The notes under the pieces: generated by a model
What the model was told of the DNA's origin: nothing
Seen by the model: only the letters and a program-made list of their open reading frames with translations
The model's database searches: none
Translations under genes and position numbers: made by a program
Shown here: in pieces, positions 1 to 7,593 of the stretch
Numbering within the stretch: the stretch's first letter is position 1
Layout: each line of letters starts with the position of its first letter
NCBI GenBank assembly: GCA_002408485.1
Contig: DHSP01000041.1
Span: forward strand, 1-36,186
DNA length: 36,186 nt
Direction: 5' to 3'
Source of the DNA: Proteiniphilum sp. UBA5283
GTDB taxonomy: Bacteria; Bacteroidota; Bacteroidia; Bacteroidales; Dysgonomonadaceae

Positions 1-90
1 ATTGAATCATCCAAATTTTCGGAACACGAAATATGGATTCATCGTGAAATGCCCGAAGAAAATTACATGCAGGGAGTTATCGCACTATAA
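1..90 (+). CDS. C-terminal fragment of an unidentified protein (runs off left edge)
   Basis: The first 90 bases are open in frame 1 and end in TAA at 88-90, giving 29 residues that end in MQGVIAL. Two short acidic stretches and a Trp are visible, but the fragment is too short to assign to a family. It lies on the same strand as the GreA/GreB-like gene downstream, separated by 239 bases, and that gene has its own promoter-like sequence. This could also be a chance open frame at the edge of the window. Confidence 0.4.
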   Translation: MESSKFSEHEIWIHREMPEENYMQGVIAL

Positions 91-235
91 TGTATCGGTT
101 ATGAGTTCAGCATGACACCTCTCTGGAAAGAAAATTGATAAATATTAAAGAGAGGTTGTGAGTTTCCACTTAACGTTCTGAGGGAGGATGAAAAAATAAT
201 GTACACGAAAACTTGAATTAGTTGATAAATCAGAC

Positions 236-243
236 TATGTTTG
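236..243 (+). promoter_or_regulatory. Bacteroidota -7 box upstream of the GreA/GreB-like gene
   Basis: TATGTTTG at 236-243 matches the TAnnTTTG consensus of the Bacteroidota housekeeping sigma factor. A CTTG at 212-215, 20 bases upstream, fits the -33 element. Transcription would then begin near 250, downstream of the in-frame ATG codons at 222 and 237, which argues for a later translation start. Confidence 0.5.
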
Positions 244-329
244 CAAAGACAAACTTTAGATGGAAATCGTATATTTCGATGCCCTTATCTCTTGTTATCC
301 AAAAGAAAAACAATTTAATCCACGAAGCT

Positions 330-833
330 ATGAGCAGAGGATTTGTCAAAGAAGGAGATCAGGAAGAAATTCCAATGGTACCACCCAGGGCTTACTTACC
401 CGAAGGAGCAACAAACTATGTGACCCAGGTGGGAATGGATGAACTATTGGCCGAAAAAGAGAAGCTTATCAACGAAAAGGAACATCTAAACAAAGCCAAT
501 GAAAATGAGAAACGGATAGCGTTGAACCATATTAATGCAAAATTGTATTTGCTGAACAATCGAATAGATACAGCCATAATCGTTCCTCTCGATGAGCAGC
601 CTCAAAATGAAATAAGGTTCGGTGCACGGGTAACTCTCAAAATTGAAGAATCGAAGAGAATCAAAACTTTTCAGATAGTAGGTGTTGATGAGGCTGATGT
701 TTCCAAGGGGAAAATCTCGTTCGTATCGCCTTTGGCAAATGAGTTGATTGATAAAAAAATTGGAGACAAAGTGGTTCTAAAACGGCCCAAGAAAGATATT
801 GTTTATGAAATCATGGACATAGCCTATGCATGA
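330..833 (+). CDS. GreA/GreB-family transcription elongation factor
   Basis: This 167-residue protein resembles the Bacteroidota GreA/GreB-type factors, which bind the RNA polymerase secondary channel and stimulate cleavage of backtracked RNA. The N-terminus MSRGFVKEG with the following PPRAYLPEG is typical of the family, and a charged helical segment near residues 30-70 (LLAEKEKLINEKEHL) corresponds to the coiled-coil. The C-terminal half (about 85-165) is the FKBP-like GreA/B domain, with VSPLANELIDKKIGD as the recognisable signature. I chose the ATG at 330 because longer in-frame starts (222, 237) lie at or before the predicted transcript start and encode residues unlike the family. The ATG at 279 remains possible. 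The gene is monocistronic and ends in a hairpin terminator. Confidence 0.8.
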   Translation: MSRGFVKEGDQEEIPMVPPRAYLPEGATNYVTQVGMDELLAEKEKLINEKEHLNKANENEKRIALNHINAKLYLLNNRIDTAIIVPLDEQPQNEIRFGARVTLKIEESKRIKTFQIVGVDEADVSKGKISFVSPLANELIDKKIGDKVVLKRPKKDIVYEIMDIAYA

Positions 834-900
834 AAGCTAACAAAGCCATCCCATGGTAGAATAAGGCGGTTTTGTTTTCCCAGACAAGTACCCGAATAGA

Positions 901-945
901 AAGAGGGTGTATCACACAATGTGATATCACCCTCTTTTCTTTTTC
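901..945 (+). terminator. Rho-independent terminator after the GreA/GreB-like gene
   Basis: A long stem pairs AAGAGGGTG..TATCACA (901-916) with TGTGATATCACCCTCTT (920-936), with one bulged base and a 3-base loop. A T-rich run follows at 935-944. It serves the plus-strand gene. On the minus strand the tract after the stem is weaker (TTTCT), so it may also partly stop the convergent beta-barrel gene. Confidence 0.8.
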
Positions 946-962
946 GATGAATGATCTTATGT

Positions 963-1667
963 CTAGAATTTATATCCTACAGAGAGGTATGCTGTTTGAT
1001 TTTTCACGTTGGCATCTTTGTTTCTGGAGATGTTCAGTAAGCCCATGTCCCATCCAAAATCCACAAGGAATGATTCAAGCTCAATACCGACACCCACACC
1101 CACACCGGCGTCAAATGGCTTGTAACCAAGCTTTTCATCGAAAGCCTTCACGTTGACAGCGCTGCTGTTTATCTGTTTGAGAACGGCATCCACCGCCGGT
1201 TTGGTTTCTGCCGGCACATAACCCAAGACTTTCACATCAGGCTTGCCGGTGATCTTGCCTCCGATTCCGTAAGCCGCATAAGGACCTGCGTGTAGCACAA
1301 GGCGTGTTCCGGAGGCCACATCCACCTTATAAGCAAAGTGCAGGGGAACTTGCAGATACATAGTGTTAACCCTGTTATCCAAAGAGCCGGAAATCTTAAT
1401 ATCCCCTACGCTCTGGTCTATTTTTGCTGAGGACAGCTTTGCACCCTTCGTCATAAAATAAAGCCCTGACTGGAGAGCCACATTGGGCGCAAATTCATAA
1501 TCTGCAGCTATACCTACATGATAACCCAGTTTCATCTTGGCATCCTTCACCTCTTTTCCGTAAAGATTAGACATGTTTACTCCACCTTTCAATCCAAGGG
1601 AAAGTTCCTGTGCGTCTACGGCACCAAACATCGCTACCATCACGAGTAGCAGTACGATTTTTTTCAT
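963..1667 (-). CDS. Outer-membrane beta-barrel protein (PorT-like, OMP_b-brl_2 type)
   Basis: The 234-residue product begins with a clear signal peptide (MKKIVLLLVMVAMFGAVDA, predicted cleavage near residue 19). The mature part alternates polar and hydrophobic residues as in transmembrane beta-strands: GLKGGVNMSNLYG near the start, LQSGLYFMTKGAK near 65, LQVPLHFAYK near 105, GVGVGVGIEL near 190. It ends in YLSVGYKF, with the C-terminal Phe typical of BAM-assembled barrels. This matches the PorT-type family (PF13568-like) common in Bacteroidota. The specific role is unknown; members range from secretion factors to porin-like proteins. It is monocistronic and convergent with the GreA/GreB-like gene. 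I found no clear -7 box upstream. Confidence 0.85.
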   Translation of the reverse strand: MKKIVLLLVMVAMFGAVDAQELSLGLKGGVNMSNLYGKEVKDAKMKLGYHVGIAADYEFAPNVALQSGLYFMTKGAKLSSAKIDQSVGDIKISGSLDNRVNTMYLQVPLHFAYKVDVASGTRLVLHAGPYAAYGIGGKITGKPDVKVLGYVPAETKPAVDAVLKQINSSAVNVKAFDEKLGYKPFDAGVGVGVGIELESFLVDFGWDMGLLNISRNKDANVKNQTAYLSVGYKF

Positions 1668-1872
1668 AATTTCTGTAATTAGATAGACAATCTGTAAAAT
1701 TTTCTTGAAACGATTCTTCTTTTTATTCGCTTCCGATTATTAGATGCAGAATGATTAAAATCCCTCACCCCATTGTAATTTTTTTCTCAAAAAAAGTTAC
1801 AGGCAGAGAAGGATAAAGCAACTAACGACTATCGTACAGAATGTTACGCAGAGGAATTGATCCATCTATGTA
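1668..1872. other. Intergenic stretch between the beta-barrel gene and the tRNA terminator
   Basis: These 205 bases are AT-rich and hold no open frame, repeat or convincing TAnnTTTG box on either strand. They should contain the promoter of the minus-strand beta-barrel gene, but I could not pick it out. Confidence 0.5.
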
Positions 1873-1913
1873 TAAAACAAGCTCCCCCACGATTTCTCGT
1901 GAAGGAGCTTGTT
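1873..1913 (-). terminator. Rho-independent terminator of tRNA-Leu
   Basis: On the minus strand AACAAGCTCC pairs with GGAGCTTGTT (plus positions 1876-1885 and 1904-1913). A nested CACGA/TCGTG stem closes on a GAAA loop, and a short T-run follows. It starts two bases beyond the tRNA 3' end. Confidence 0.85.
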
Positions 1914-1914
1914 G

Positions 1915-1996
1915 TGCGGCTGAAGGGACTCGAACCCCCACGACTCTCGTCACTAGATCCTAAGTCTAGCGCGGCTACCAATTACGCCACAGCCGC
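1915..1996 (-). tRNA. tRNA-Leu (anticodon TAG)
   Basis: The minus strand folds into an 82-base tRNA. The acceptor stem pairs GCGGCTG with CAGCCGC, with discriminator A. The anticodon stem is CTAGA/TCTAG around loop CTTAGGA, giving anticodon TAG, which reads CUN leucine codons. The T-arm has GTTCGAGTC. A long variable arm built on GACGAGAGTC is diagnostic of a class II tRNA, which fits leucine. The 3' CCA is not encoded and must be added by the CCA-adding enzyme. A TATCTTTG box lies just upstream and a strong terminator just downstream, so it is a single-gene unit. Confidence 0.95.
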
Positions 1997-2007
1997 AAAA
2001 TGGACTG

Positions 2008-2015
2008 CAAAGATA
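2008..2015 (-). promoter_or_regulatory. -7 box of tRNA-Leu
   Basis: Read on the minus strand this is TATCTTTG, a perfect TAnnTTTG match followed by CA. It lies 11 bases upstream of the tRNA 5' end. No good TTTG -33 element is seen at the usual 19-21 base spacing. Confidence 0.55.
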
Positions 2016-2087
2016 CAATTTATTTTGCAACCTCCCGTTTTCCCGCCATATTTTTTTACCGTTATTCTATAAGGGAATGACCGGGTT

Positions 2088-2663
2088 CTACATATATAGC
2101 CCTTTTACGACAGCCTCTATTACCCGGGGGAAATGAGCATACTCCAAAGCGTGTACCCTGGAAGCAAGGGCGTCTAAGGTGTCGAGGGGCAGTACTTCAC
2201 AGGTGGCCTGAAAGATGATGTCTCCCTCGTCATAATGCTCATTTACATAGTGAATGGTGATTCCCGATTCGGTTTCGCATGCATCAATCACTGCCTGATG
2301 TACCCTATCGCCGTACATTCCTTTTCCGCCGTATTTAGGGAGCAACGCAGGATGAACATTGATTATACGGCCGGGGAAAGCGTCGAGAATGGGTTGCGAA
2401 ATTTTTAACAGGAAACCAGCCAGTACGATGAAATCAATCTTATATTCCCGTAGGATGTCCAGTATTTTTGACCCTTCACCGAACTCCTCCTTTGTAAAGG
2501 TACAGGAAGGAATATCGTGCCTCCTTGCCCGTTCATGAACGTATGCATCTGCATTATTGGAGATTATGAGTGAAATACGGATGTCGGCGTGACCACAAAA
2601 ATAGTTGGCAATGTTCTCGGCATTGCTGCCGCTACCCGATGCGAAGATGGCAATATCTGTCAT
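2088..2663 (-). CDS. purN: Phosphoribosylglycinamide formyltransferase, PurN
   Basis: PurN transfers a formyl group from 10-formyl-tetrahydrofolate to GAR, the third step of de novo purine synthesis, in the cytoplasm. The 191-residue protein has the usual length for a short PurN. It shows the phosphate-binding ASGSGSN near residues 8-14, NVHPALLPKYGG with the catalytic Asn102 and His104, and the folate-site loop NEHYDEGDII with the catalytic Asp at 145. It starts at ATG 2663 and diverges from acpP across a 153-base region with an inverted repeat. purD, the preceding pathway step, is about 9 kb away, so purine genes are scattered here. Confidence 0.95.
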   Translation of the reverse strand: MTDIAIFASGSGSNAENIANYFCGHADIRISLIISNNADAYVHERARRHDIPSCTFTKEEFGEGSKILDILREYKIDFIVLAGFLLKISQPILDAFPGRIINVHPALLPKYGGKGMYGDRVHQAVIDACETESGITIHYVNEHYDEGDIIFQATCEVLPLDTLDALASRVHALEYAHFPRVIEAVVKGLYM

Positions 2664-2678
2664 TTACTATATCTTTTT

Positions 2679-2705
2679 ATGCACAAAAAAACGTGATTTG
2701 TGCAT
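2679..2705. repeat. Inverted repeat ATGCACAAA/TTTGTGCAT between purN and acpP
   Basis: Two 9-base arms (2679-2687 and 2697-2705) are perfect inverse complements around a 9-base spacer. The core TGCACAA recurs a third time at 2733-2739, overlapping the -33 element of the acpP promoter. It could be an operator for either divergent gene or a hairpin in the purN leader. Confidence 0.5.
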
Positions 2706-2730
2706 TATTTTTGATTTTAGTCGTCAAAAG

Positions 2731-2763
2731 TTTGCACAATTAGAGAAAAAATGCGTTACTTTG
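2731..2763 (+). promoter_or_regulatory. Promoter of acpP-fabF-rnc
   Basis: TTTG at 2731-2734 and TTACTTTG at 2756-2763 are separated by 21 bases and resemble the Bacteroidota TTTG/TAnnTTTG pair, with one mismatch in the -7 box. Transcription would start near 2770, leaving a 5' UTR of about 45 bases. The -33 element overlaps a TGCACAA repeat. Confidence 0.5.
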
Positions 2764-2816
2764 CAATCGCAAATTTAAGAATAAAATTTTTCATTTATTA
2801 ATTAATATCGAAAGTT

Positions 2817-3053
2817 ATGTCTGAAGTAGCACAAAGAGTAAAATCGATCATTGTCGACAAATTAGGCGTTGAAGAATCAGAAGTTACTGAAACAGCCAGC
2901 TTTACCAATGATCTGGGAGCAGACTCACTTGACACCGTGGAACTGATCATGGAATTCGAAAAAGAGTTCAACATCTCAATTCCGGATGATCAGGCAGAAA
3001 AGATCTCCACTGTGGGTGACGCTGTTTCTTATGTAGAACAACACGCGAAATAA
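2817..3053 (+). CDS. acpP: Acyl carrier protein
   Basis: AcpP carries growing acyl chains on a 4'-phosphopantetheine arm for type II fatty acid synthesis and for lipid A acyl transfer. The 78-residue acidic protein has the canonical attachment motif GADSLDTVEL with Ser37 as the modified residue, and the expected four-helix pattern. It is followed after 12 bases by fabF, a classic pairing. Expression is probably driven by the promoter at 2731-2763. Confidence 0.97.
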   Translation: MSEVAQRVKSIIVDKLGVEESEVTETASFTNDLGADSLDTVELIMEFEKEFNISIPDDQAEKISTVGDAVSYVEQHAK

Positions 3054-3065
3054 TCCATTTTATTC

Positions 3066-4328
3066 ATGGAGTTAAAAAGAGTAGTAGTAACAGGCCTGGG
3101 GACAATTACCCCGTTGGGGAACGACGTGCAAACCACGTGGGAAAATGCCTTAGCGGGTAAGAGTGGCGCCGGGCCTATTACTCATTTTGATGCATCGCTT
3201 TTCAAGACACAGTTTGCCTGTGAAGTAAAAGATTTCGACCCTAGCGATCTATTCGAGCGCAAGGAGGCAAGGAAGTATGACCGTTATGCCCAGTTGGCCA
3301 TCCATGCAGCCAAAGAAGCAATGGAGGACTCGGGGCTTGATCTGGAGAATGAAAACACAGATCGCATAGGGGTAATATTTTCTGCAGGGATCGGAGGAAT
3401 AAGAACATTTGAAGACGAGGTAGGTGACTATTATATCAATAAGGAGAAAGGACCACGGTTCAACCCCTTTTTCATTCCGAAAATGATAGCGGATATCGCA
3501 GCTGGGCATATCTCTATGATTTATGGACTGAGGGGTCCCAACTACGCCACCGTGTCGGCCTGTGCTTCATCTACAAACGCAATCGTAGATGCGTTCAATC
3601 TTATTCGCCTCGGAAAAGCAAATGCAATTGTCACCGGAGGTGCCGAAGCAACCATCAGCCCATCAGCGGTAGGAGGCTTCAACGCCATGCACGCCTTATC
3701 CACACGCAACGATGCTCCGCAGACTGCATCACGACCATTTAGCGCCAGTCGCGACGGTTTTGTGATTGGCGAGGGGGGTACCGCTATCATCCTGGAAGAG
3801 TTGGAACATGCCATTGCACGCGGCGCTACCATTTACGCAGAAGTTGTGGGTGGGGGCATGTCGGCAGACGCTTATCATATCACAGCTTCACATCCTGAGG
3901 GACTGGGCGCCAGACTGGTAATGCGTAATGCACTGGAAGATGCCGAAATGAAGCCGGAAGATATTGACTACATCAACGTCCACGGCACCTCAACACCTGT
4001 GGGAGATATCTCGGAAGTAAAAGCTATCCTCGATGTGTTTGGCGACCACAGTTACAAACTGAACATCAGCTCCACCAAATCAATGACCGGACACCTTCTG
4101 GGAGGTGCAGGTGCACTGGAGGCCTTGTTTAGTATCCTGGCAATCAGAGATCAGATTGTCCCCCCCACCATTAACCACGAAGAAGGGGATGAGGATCCCG
4201 AGATTGACTACAACCTGAATTTTACATTCAACAAAGCTCAAAAAAGGAAGATAAGAGCTGCGTTATCGAACACTTTTGGCTTTGGGGGACACAACGCAAG
4301 TGTAATTCTCAAGCAATACATCAAGTAG
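3066..4328 (+). CDS. fabF: Beta-ketoacyl-ACP synthase II, FabF
   Basis: FabF condenses malonyl-ACP with acyl-ACP during fatty acid elongation. The 420-residue length is standard. The catalytic Cys166 sits in SACASST, and the two active-site histidines are His306 (VHGTSTPVGD) and His343 (GHLLGGAG). The C-terminal signature SNTFGFGGHNAS is intact. It begins with MELKRVVVTGLG and is co-transcribed with acpP. Its TAG stop is separated by a single base from the GTG start of the RNase III gene, so translation of the three genes is probably coupled. Confidence 0.97.
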   Translation: MELKRVVVTGLGTITPLGNDVQTTWENALAGKSGAGPITHFDASLFKTQFACEVKDFDPSDLFERKEARKYDRYAQLAIHAAKEAMEDSGLDLENENTDRIGVIFSAGIGGIRTFEDEVGDYYINKEKGPRFNPFFIPKMIADIAAGHISMIYGLRGPNYATVSACASSTNAIVDAFNLIRLGKANAIVTGGAEATISPSAVGGFNAMHALSTRNDAPQTASRPFSASRDGFVIGEGGTAIILEELEHAIARGATIYAEVVGGGMSADAYHITASHPEGLGARLVMRNALEDAEMKPEDIDYINVHGTSTPVGDISEVKAILDVFGDHSYKLNISSTKSMTGHLLGGAGALEALFSILAIRDQIVPPTINHEEGDEDPEIDYNLNFTFNKAQKRKIRAALSNTFGFGGHNASVILKQYIK

Positions 4329-4329
4329 T

Positions 4330-5175
4330 GTGTTAAGAAGATTCGTAAAAAGGATCAAGGCTCTTCCGCATAAAGGCAAAGAGCCTTATCTTTCGTTTTA
4401 TAACGTATTGAGATTCTACCCTGACAGGATAGACCTCTACAGAGAAGCCATGACGCATCGCTCTTCTTCCATTCGTTCAAAGAAAGGTAGATGGGTAAAC
4501 AACGAACGCCTTGAGTTTCTGGGCGATGCCATTCTCGATGCCATCGTTGCCGACATCCTTTATAAAAAATTTGAACATAAAAAAGAGGGGTTTCTAACCA
4601 GTACCCGTTCGCGTATTGTGCAACGGGAGACACTCAATAAACTGGCCGTTGAGCTGGGACTCGACAAGCTCATCATCTCCTCTACACGTAACCTCGCACA
4701 CAACACCAATATCTACGGAGATGCTTTGGAAGCACTTATTGGTGCCATCTATCTTGACCAAGGATATCGGGTTGCCAAAAAGTTCGTATACGAAACGCTC
4801 ATCAAGCAACATTTAAACATAGAAACTGTACTGAAGAGTGAGGTCGACTTCAAATCGCGTCTCATTGAATGGGGACAAAAAAACAAAGTGGACGTTCTCT
4901 TCGAGGTAACGGATGCCTCCTACGATGCACAAAACAATCCTGTTTTCAGTTCTTGCGTTAAAGTGGCCGGAGTGGAGATCGGGTCAGGGAAAGGTTACTC
5001 AAAAAAAGAATCTCATCAAATGGCCGCAAAGGTGGCTATCAGGAAGCTCCGTGAGAGCAACGAACTGCAGGAGGTACTTGCACAGACATCCGCCCCAAAC
5101 ATATCAGCACCGGGCAATCACATACAGGAAGCTCCCCTTCCCAATTTGGGAGACCAGACCACAGAAGAACTTTAA
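4330..5175 (+). CDS. rnc: Ribonuclease III
   Basis: RNase III cleaves double-stranded RNA, notably in rRNA precursor processing. The catalytic signature NERLEFLGDAILD begins at Asn58 and holds the acidic residues Glu62 and Asp66; a second acidic site is in GDALEALIGAIYLD near residues 136-149. A double-stranded RNA-binding domain follows (about 175-245, ending in KKESHQMAAKVAIRKL). The last 35 or so residues form a Pro/Ala/Asn-rich tail that is probably disordered. The start is GTG at 4330, one base after the fabF stop; the next ATG would remove the start of the fold. A hairpin terminator follows. Confidence 0.93.
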   Translation: MLRRFVKRIKALPHKGKEPYLSFYNVLRFYPDRIDLYREAMTHRSSSIRSKKGRWVNNERLEFLGDAILDAIVADILYKKFEHKKEGFLTSTRSRIVQRETLNKLAVELGLDKLIISSTRNLAHNTNIYGDALEALIGAIYLDQGYRVAKKFVYETLIKQHLNIETVLKSEVDFKSRLIEWGQKNKVDVLFEVTDASYDAQNNPVFSSCVKVAGVEIGSGKGYSKKESHQMAAKVAIRKLRESNELQEVLAQTSAPNISAPGNHIQEAPLPNLGDQTTEEL

Positions 5176-5187
5176 TTATTCAGATAC

Positions 5188-5219
5188 AGAGGCACCAGGC
5201 AGTGCCTCTTTTCGTTTTC
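5188..5219 (+). terminator. Terminator between rnc and pfkA
   Basis: AGAGGCAC (5188-5195) pairs with GTGCCTCT (5202-5209) around a 6-base loop, followed by a T-rich tract to 5219. It ends the acpP-fabF-rnc unit and abuts the stop of the convergent pfkA. Confidence 0.8.
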
Positions 5220-6236
5220 TCACCATACACCAAACGATATTCCCATCCGTTTCCCCTGTACCACAAGCGGACTATCAGGAGTTACCAGACGTAGCTTCCC
5301 GGCTACGTCAGACAAAGGCACATCGGAGATGGCATTACCCAACCGGGCAACCATTCTGCCGAATTTTCCTTCGTGAATCAGTTCTGCAGCATGTCCGCCC
5401 AGCAACGTTCCCAGAATTCGGTCATAAGGCGAGGGAGATCCCCCACGTTGAATATAGCCAAGGACGGTCTCACGCGTCTCAAAACCTGTTTGTCCCTCTA
5501 TTTCACGGGCAAAATAAGTGGCCGGTCGTTCTCTGGTTGGCACCTCCACGCCTTCTGCAACAGCTACAATGGAATAAGCTTTTCCCAACTCCATTCGTTT
5601 ATTGATTTTGTCGATAACAACATTCATATTGTAACCAAGCTCCGGCAGAAGGATGATGTCGGCTCCTCCCGACATTCCGGCATAGAGTGTGATCCAGCCT
5701 GCATGATGTCCCATCAGCTCAATTACCATAACGCGACGGTGCGAGCTGGCCGTAGAGTGGAGCCTGTCGATGGCTTCAGTAGCGATATTTACTGCAGTAT
5801 CAAAACCAAAGGTGATGTCTGTACCGTACACATCATTATCGATGGTTTTGGGGATGCCAATCACATTCAGTCCCAACTCAGAAAGCATACAGGTTGTACG
5901 TTGCGTGCCGTTTCCCCCAATGCATACCAGACAATCGAGTCCCAGTTCGTGATAGGCATTCTTTATTTGTTCACGGTCTTTCTCGTCGGGAGAGGTAATC
6001 ATTTTCCGAAACACCTTTTCGCGCGCTGTTCCCAGAATGGTACCCCCCAGATTCAATATGCCGGATAAAGAAGGGTCGGTAAGTTCCACAATATCTTTAT
6101 ACAACAATCCGGAAAAACCATTCAGGATGCCAATCACCTGCATACCATAGTTGTTAATGGCTGTTTTGCCTACGCCCCGTATGGTTGCGTTAATACCGGG
6201 TGCGTCTCCACCCGAACTGAGAATACCTACCTTCAT
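5220..6236 (-). CDS. pfkA: 6-phosphofructokinase
   Basis: The enzyme phosphorylates fructose 6-phosphate to the 1,6-bisphosphate in glycolysis. The 338-residue protein shows the N-terminal nucleotide-binding SSGGDAPGIN (7-16), the substrate and catalytic loop PKTIDND with Asp133, and MGHHAGWITL near 180. The usual GGDG segment reads GGNGT (107-111), so Asn replaces the Asp that helps bind Mg2+ in the E. coli enzyme. With SSHRRVMVIELMGHHAGW, this points to the group III (mixed-substrate type) PFK branch rather than the classic allosteric PfkA branch. Phosphoryl donor use cannot be read with certainty. I use the ATG at 6236, which gives the conserved MKVGILSSGG N-terminus; an upstream in-frame ATG at 6260 adds eight unconserved residues. 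Confidence 0.92.
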   Translation of the reverse strand: MKVGILSSGGDAPGINATIRGVGKTAINNYGMQVIGILNGFSGLLYKDIVELTDPSLSGILNLGGTILGTAREKVFRKMITSPDEKDREQIKNAYHELGLDCLVCIGGNGTQRTTCMLSELGLNVIGIPKTIDNDVYGTDITFGFDTAVNIATEAIDRLHSTASSHRRVMVIELMGHHAGWITLYAGMSGGADIILLPELGYNMNVVIDKINKRMELGKAYSIVAVAEGVEVPTRERPATYFAREIEGQTGFETRETVLGYIQRGGSPSPYDRILGTLLGGHAAELIHEGKFGRMVARLGNAISDVPLSDVAGKLRLVTPDSPLVVQGKRMGISFGVW

Positions 6237-6355
6237 TATTTTATTGTTTATTATCCACACAAAGGAAACAAAAATGAGAGAATAAAAGTTTATCCGGAGA
6301 AAATATTTACAAACTCTTTTTACAAGATAAGGTGCAACTATGGTCCGACAAAAAA

Positions 6356-7495
6356 TTAATCAGGCTGTAACTGGCGGTAAATAATTCCGGCAGCCCTGTC
6401 AGATGCCCCAGGATCGCCAAGTTTCTGTAGCATCTCCTTGTAATTATCCAGCATATTTTGCCGGTAACCTTGCACATGGAGCAATTGTGTCAACTCCGTC
6501 CTGATATGATCGACTGTGAATTTTTTTGCAAAAAGCTCTTTCACAACCTCTCTGCCACAGATCAGGTTTACCAGTGAGATAAACGGCGTATGCAAAATGT
6601 GCTGAAATCCCCATGAGGACAATTTTGGCATTGACATCCTGTAACAAACCACTTGCGGCACATTCAGCAAAGCCGTTTCGAGCGTAGCTGTGCCCGATGT
6701 CACCAGGGCTGCGTCCGATTGCGCCAAAATCCTGTATGTACGATTAAACAAAACCTTTACGGGTGGAAATAGACGCTCAAATTCTTTGTAAAACTCGGGG
6801 TCAATTCCCGGCGCACCGGCCACCACTATCTGGTAGCCCTCGGCGAACCCTTTCGCTGCTTCCAGCATAGCGGGCAAATTATTGGCGATTTCCTGTTTTC
6901 GACTTCCGGCCAGCAGTGCGATGATGGGTTTGTTTTCGAGATGATGGGCATTTACAAATGCATCGAAAGACTCTCTCTGGTAATCCCGGTGCATAACAGC
7001 ATCAACCGTGGGGTTACCCACATAGTGAACCTTGTACCGATGCTTTTTGAAAAAATCAACTTCAAAAGGAAGGATGCAAAGCATCTCGTCCACATACTTC
7101 TTAAGCGATTTCACCCGGTACTCTTTCCAGGCCCAAACCTTAGGTGAGATATAATAGTTAACCGGAATATGCAGGCGGGTCTTCACATACTTTGCCACCT
7201 TCAGGTTGAATCCGGGATAATCTACCAATATGACCACATCGGGCTGATAAGTGGCAATATCTCTTTTGCAGAGTTCCAGATTACGAAGAATAGTCCGTGC
7301 ATGCAATACCACCGGTAAAATTCCCATGTAAGCCATTTCACGGTAATGCTTTACCAGCATACCGCCTTTCGATTGCATCAGATCGCCTCCCAAAAAGCGG
7401 AAATCAGCATCTTTATCCAGTTCTTTGAGCGATTGCATCAGGTTGGATGCGTGCAAATCGCCCGACGCTTCACCCGCCACAAGATAATACTTCAT
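6356..7495 (-). CDS. lpxB: Lipid-A-disaccharide synthase
   Basis: LpxB joins UDP-2,3-diacylglucosamine and lipid X into the lipid A disaccharide at the cytoplasmic face of the inner membrane. The 379-residue product has the GT19 signatures AGEASGDLHASNL at the N-terminus, LVDYPGFNLKVA near 95, YYISPKVWAWKEYR near 120 and LLAGSRKQEI near 195. I start at ATG 7495 because MKYYLVAGEASGD is the conserved N-terminus; the longer frame to 7564 adds 23 unconserved residues. It lies 98 bases downstream of surE on the same strand. LpxH, which supplies one of its substrates, is also in this window at 18962-19705. Confidence 0.95.
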   Translation of the reverse strand: MKYYLVAGEASGDLHASNLMQSLKELDKDADFRFLGGDLMQSKGGMLVKHYREMAYMGILPVVLHARTILRNLELCKRDIATYQPDVVILVDYPGFNLKVAKYVKTRLHIPVNYYISPKVWAWKEYRVKSLKKYVDEMLCILPFEVDFFKKHRYKVHYVGNPTVDAVMHRDYQRESFDAFVNAHHLENKPIIALLAGSRKQEIANNLPAMLEAAKGFAEGYQIVVAGAPGIDPEFYKEFERLFPPVKVLFNRTYRILAQSDAALVTSGTATLETALLNVPQVVCYRMSMPKLSSWGFQHILHTPFISLVNLICGREVVKELFAKKFTVDHIRTELTQLLHVQGYRQNMLDNYKEMLQKLGDPGASDRAAGIIYRQLQPD

Positions 7496-7593
7496 ATATT
7501 TAACTATCAGCTGTAAGCAAAAATCTTTCGGTTCTTTGATCATGTCCCCCTTAATCTGGAACAAGGAACATCAGGCTTGCGAACCTATTAACG

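Noticed and set aside
117..156. Hairpin with 8-base arms ACCTCTCT/AGAGAGGT
   Set aside because: The 24-base loop is long and no T-run follows, so it is not a convincing terminator; it could still end the edge gene weakly.
188..216. AGGGAGG followed by tiny frames (ATG at 188 and 199)
   Set aside because: They encode only three and five residues and lie upstream of the likely transcript start; no sign of a leader peptide.
1915..1996. tRNA-Leu as an integration site
   Set aside because: No integrase, repeated tRNA 3' end or change in gene style is seen next to it.
4913..5605. Plus-strand open frame of 230 codons over the rnc/pfkA junction
   Set aside because: It crosses the end of rnc, a terminator and the convergent pfkA, so it is a chance frame.
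5373..6068. Plus-strand open frame of 231 codons opposite pfkA
   Set aside because: pfkA is unambiguous on the minus strand, and the antisense translation shows no family features.
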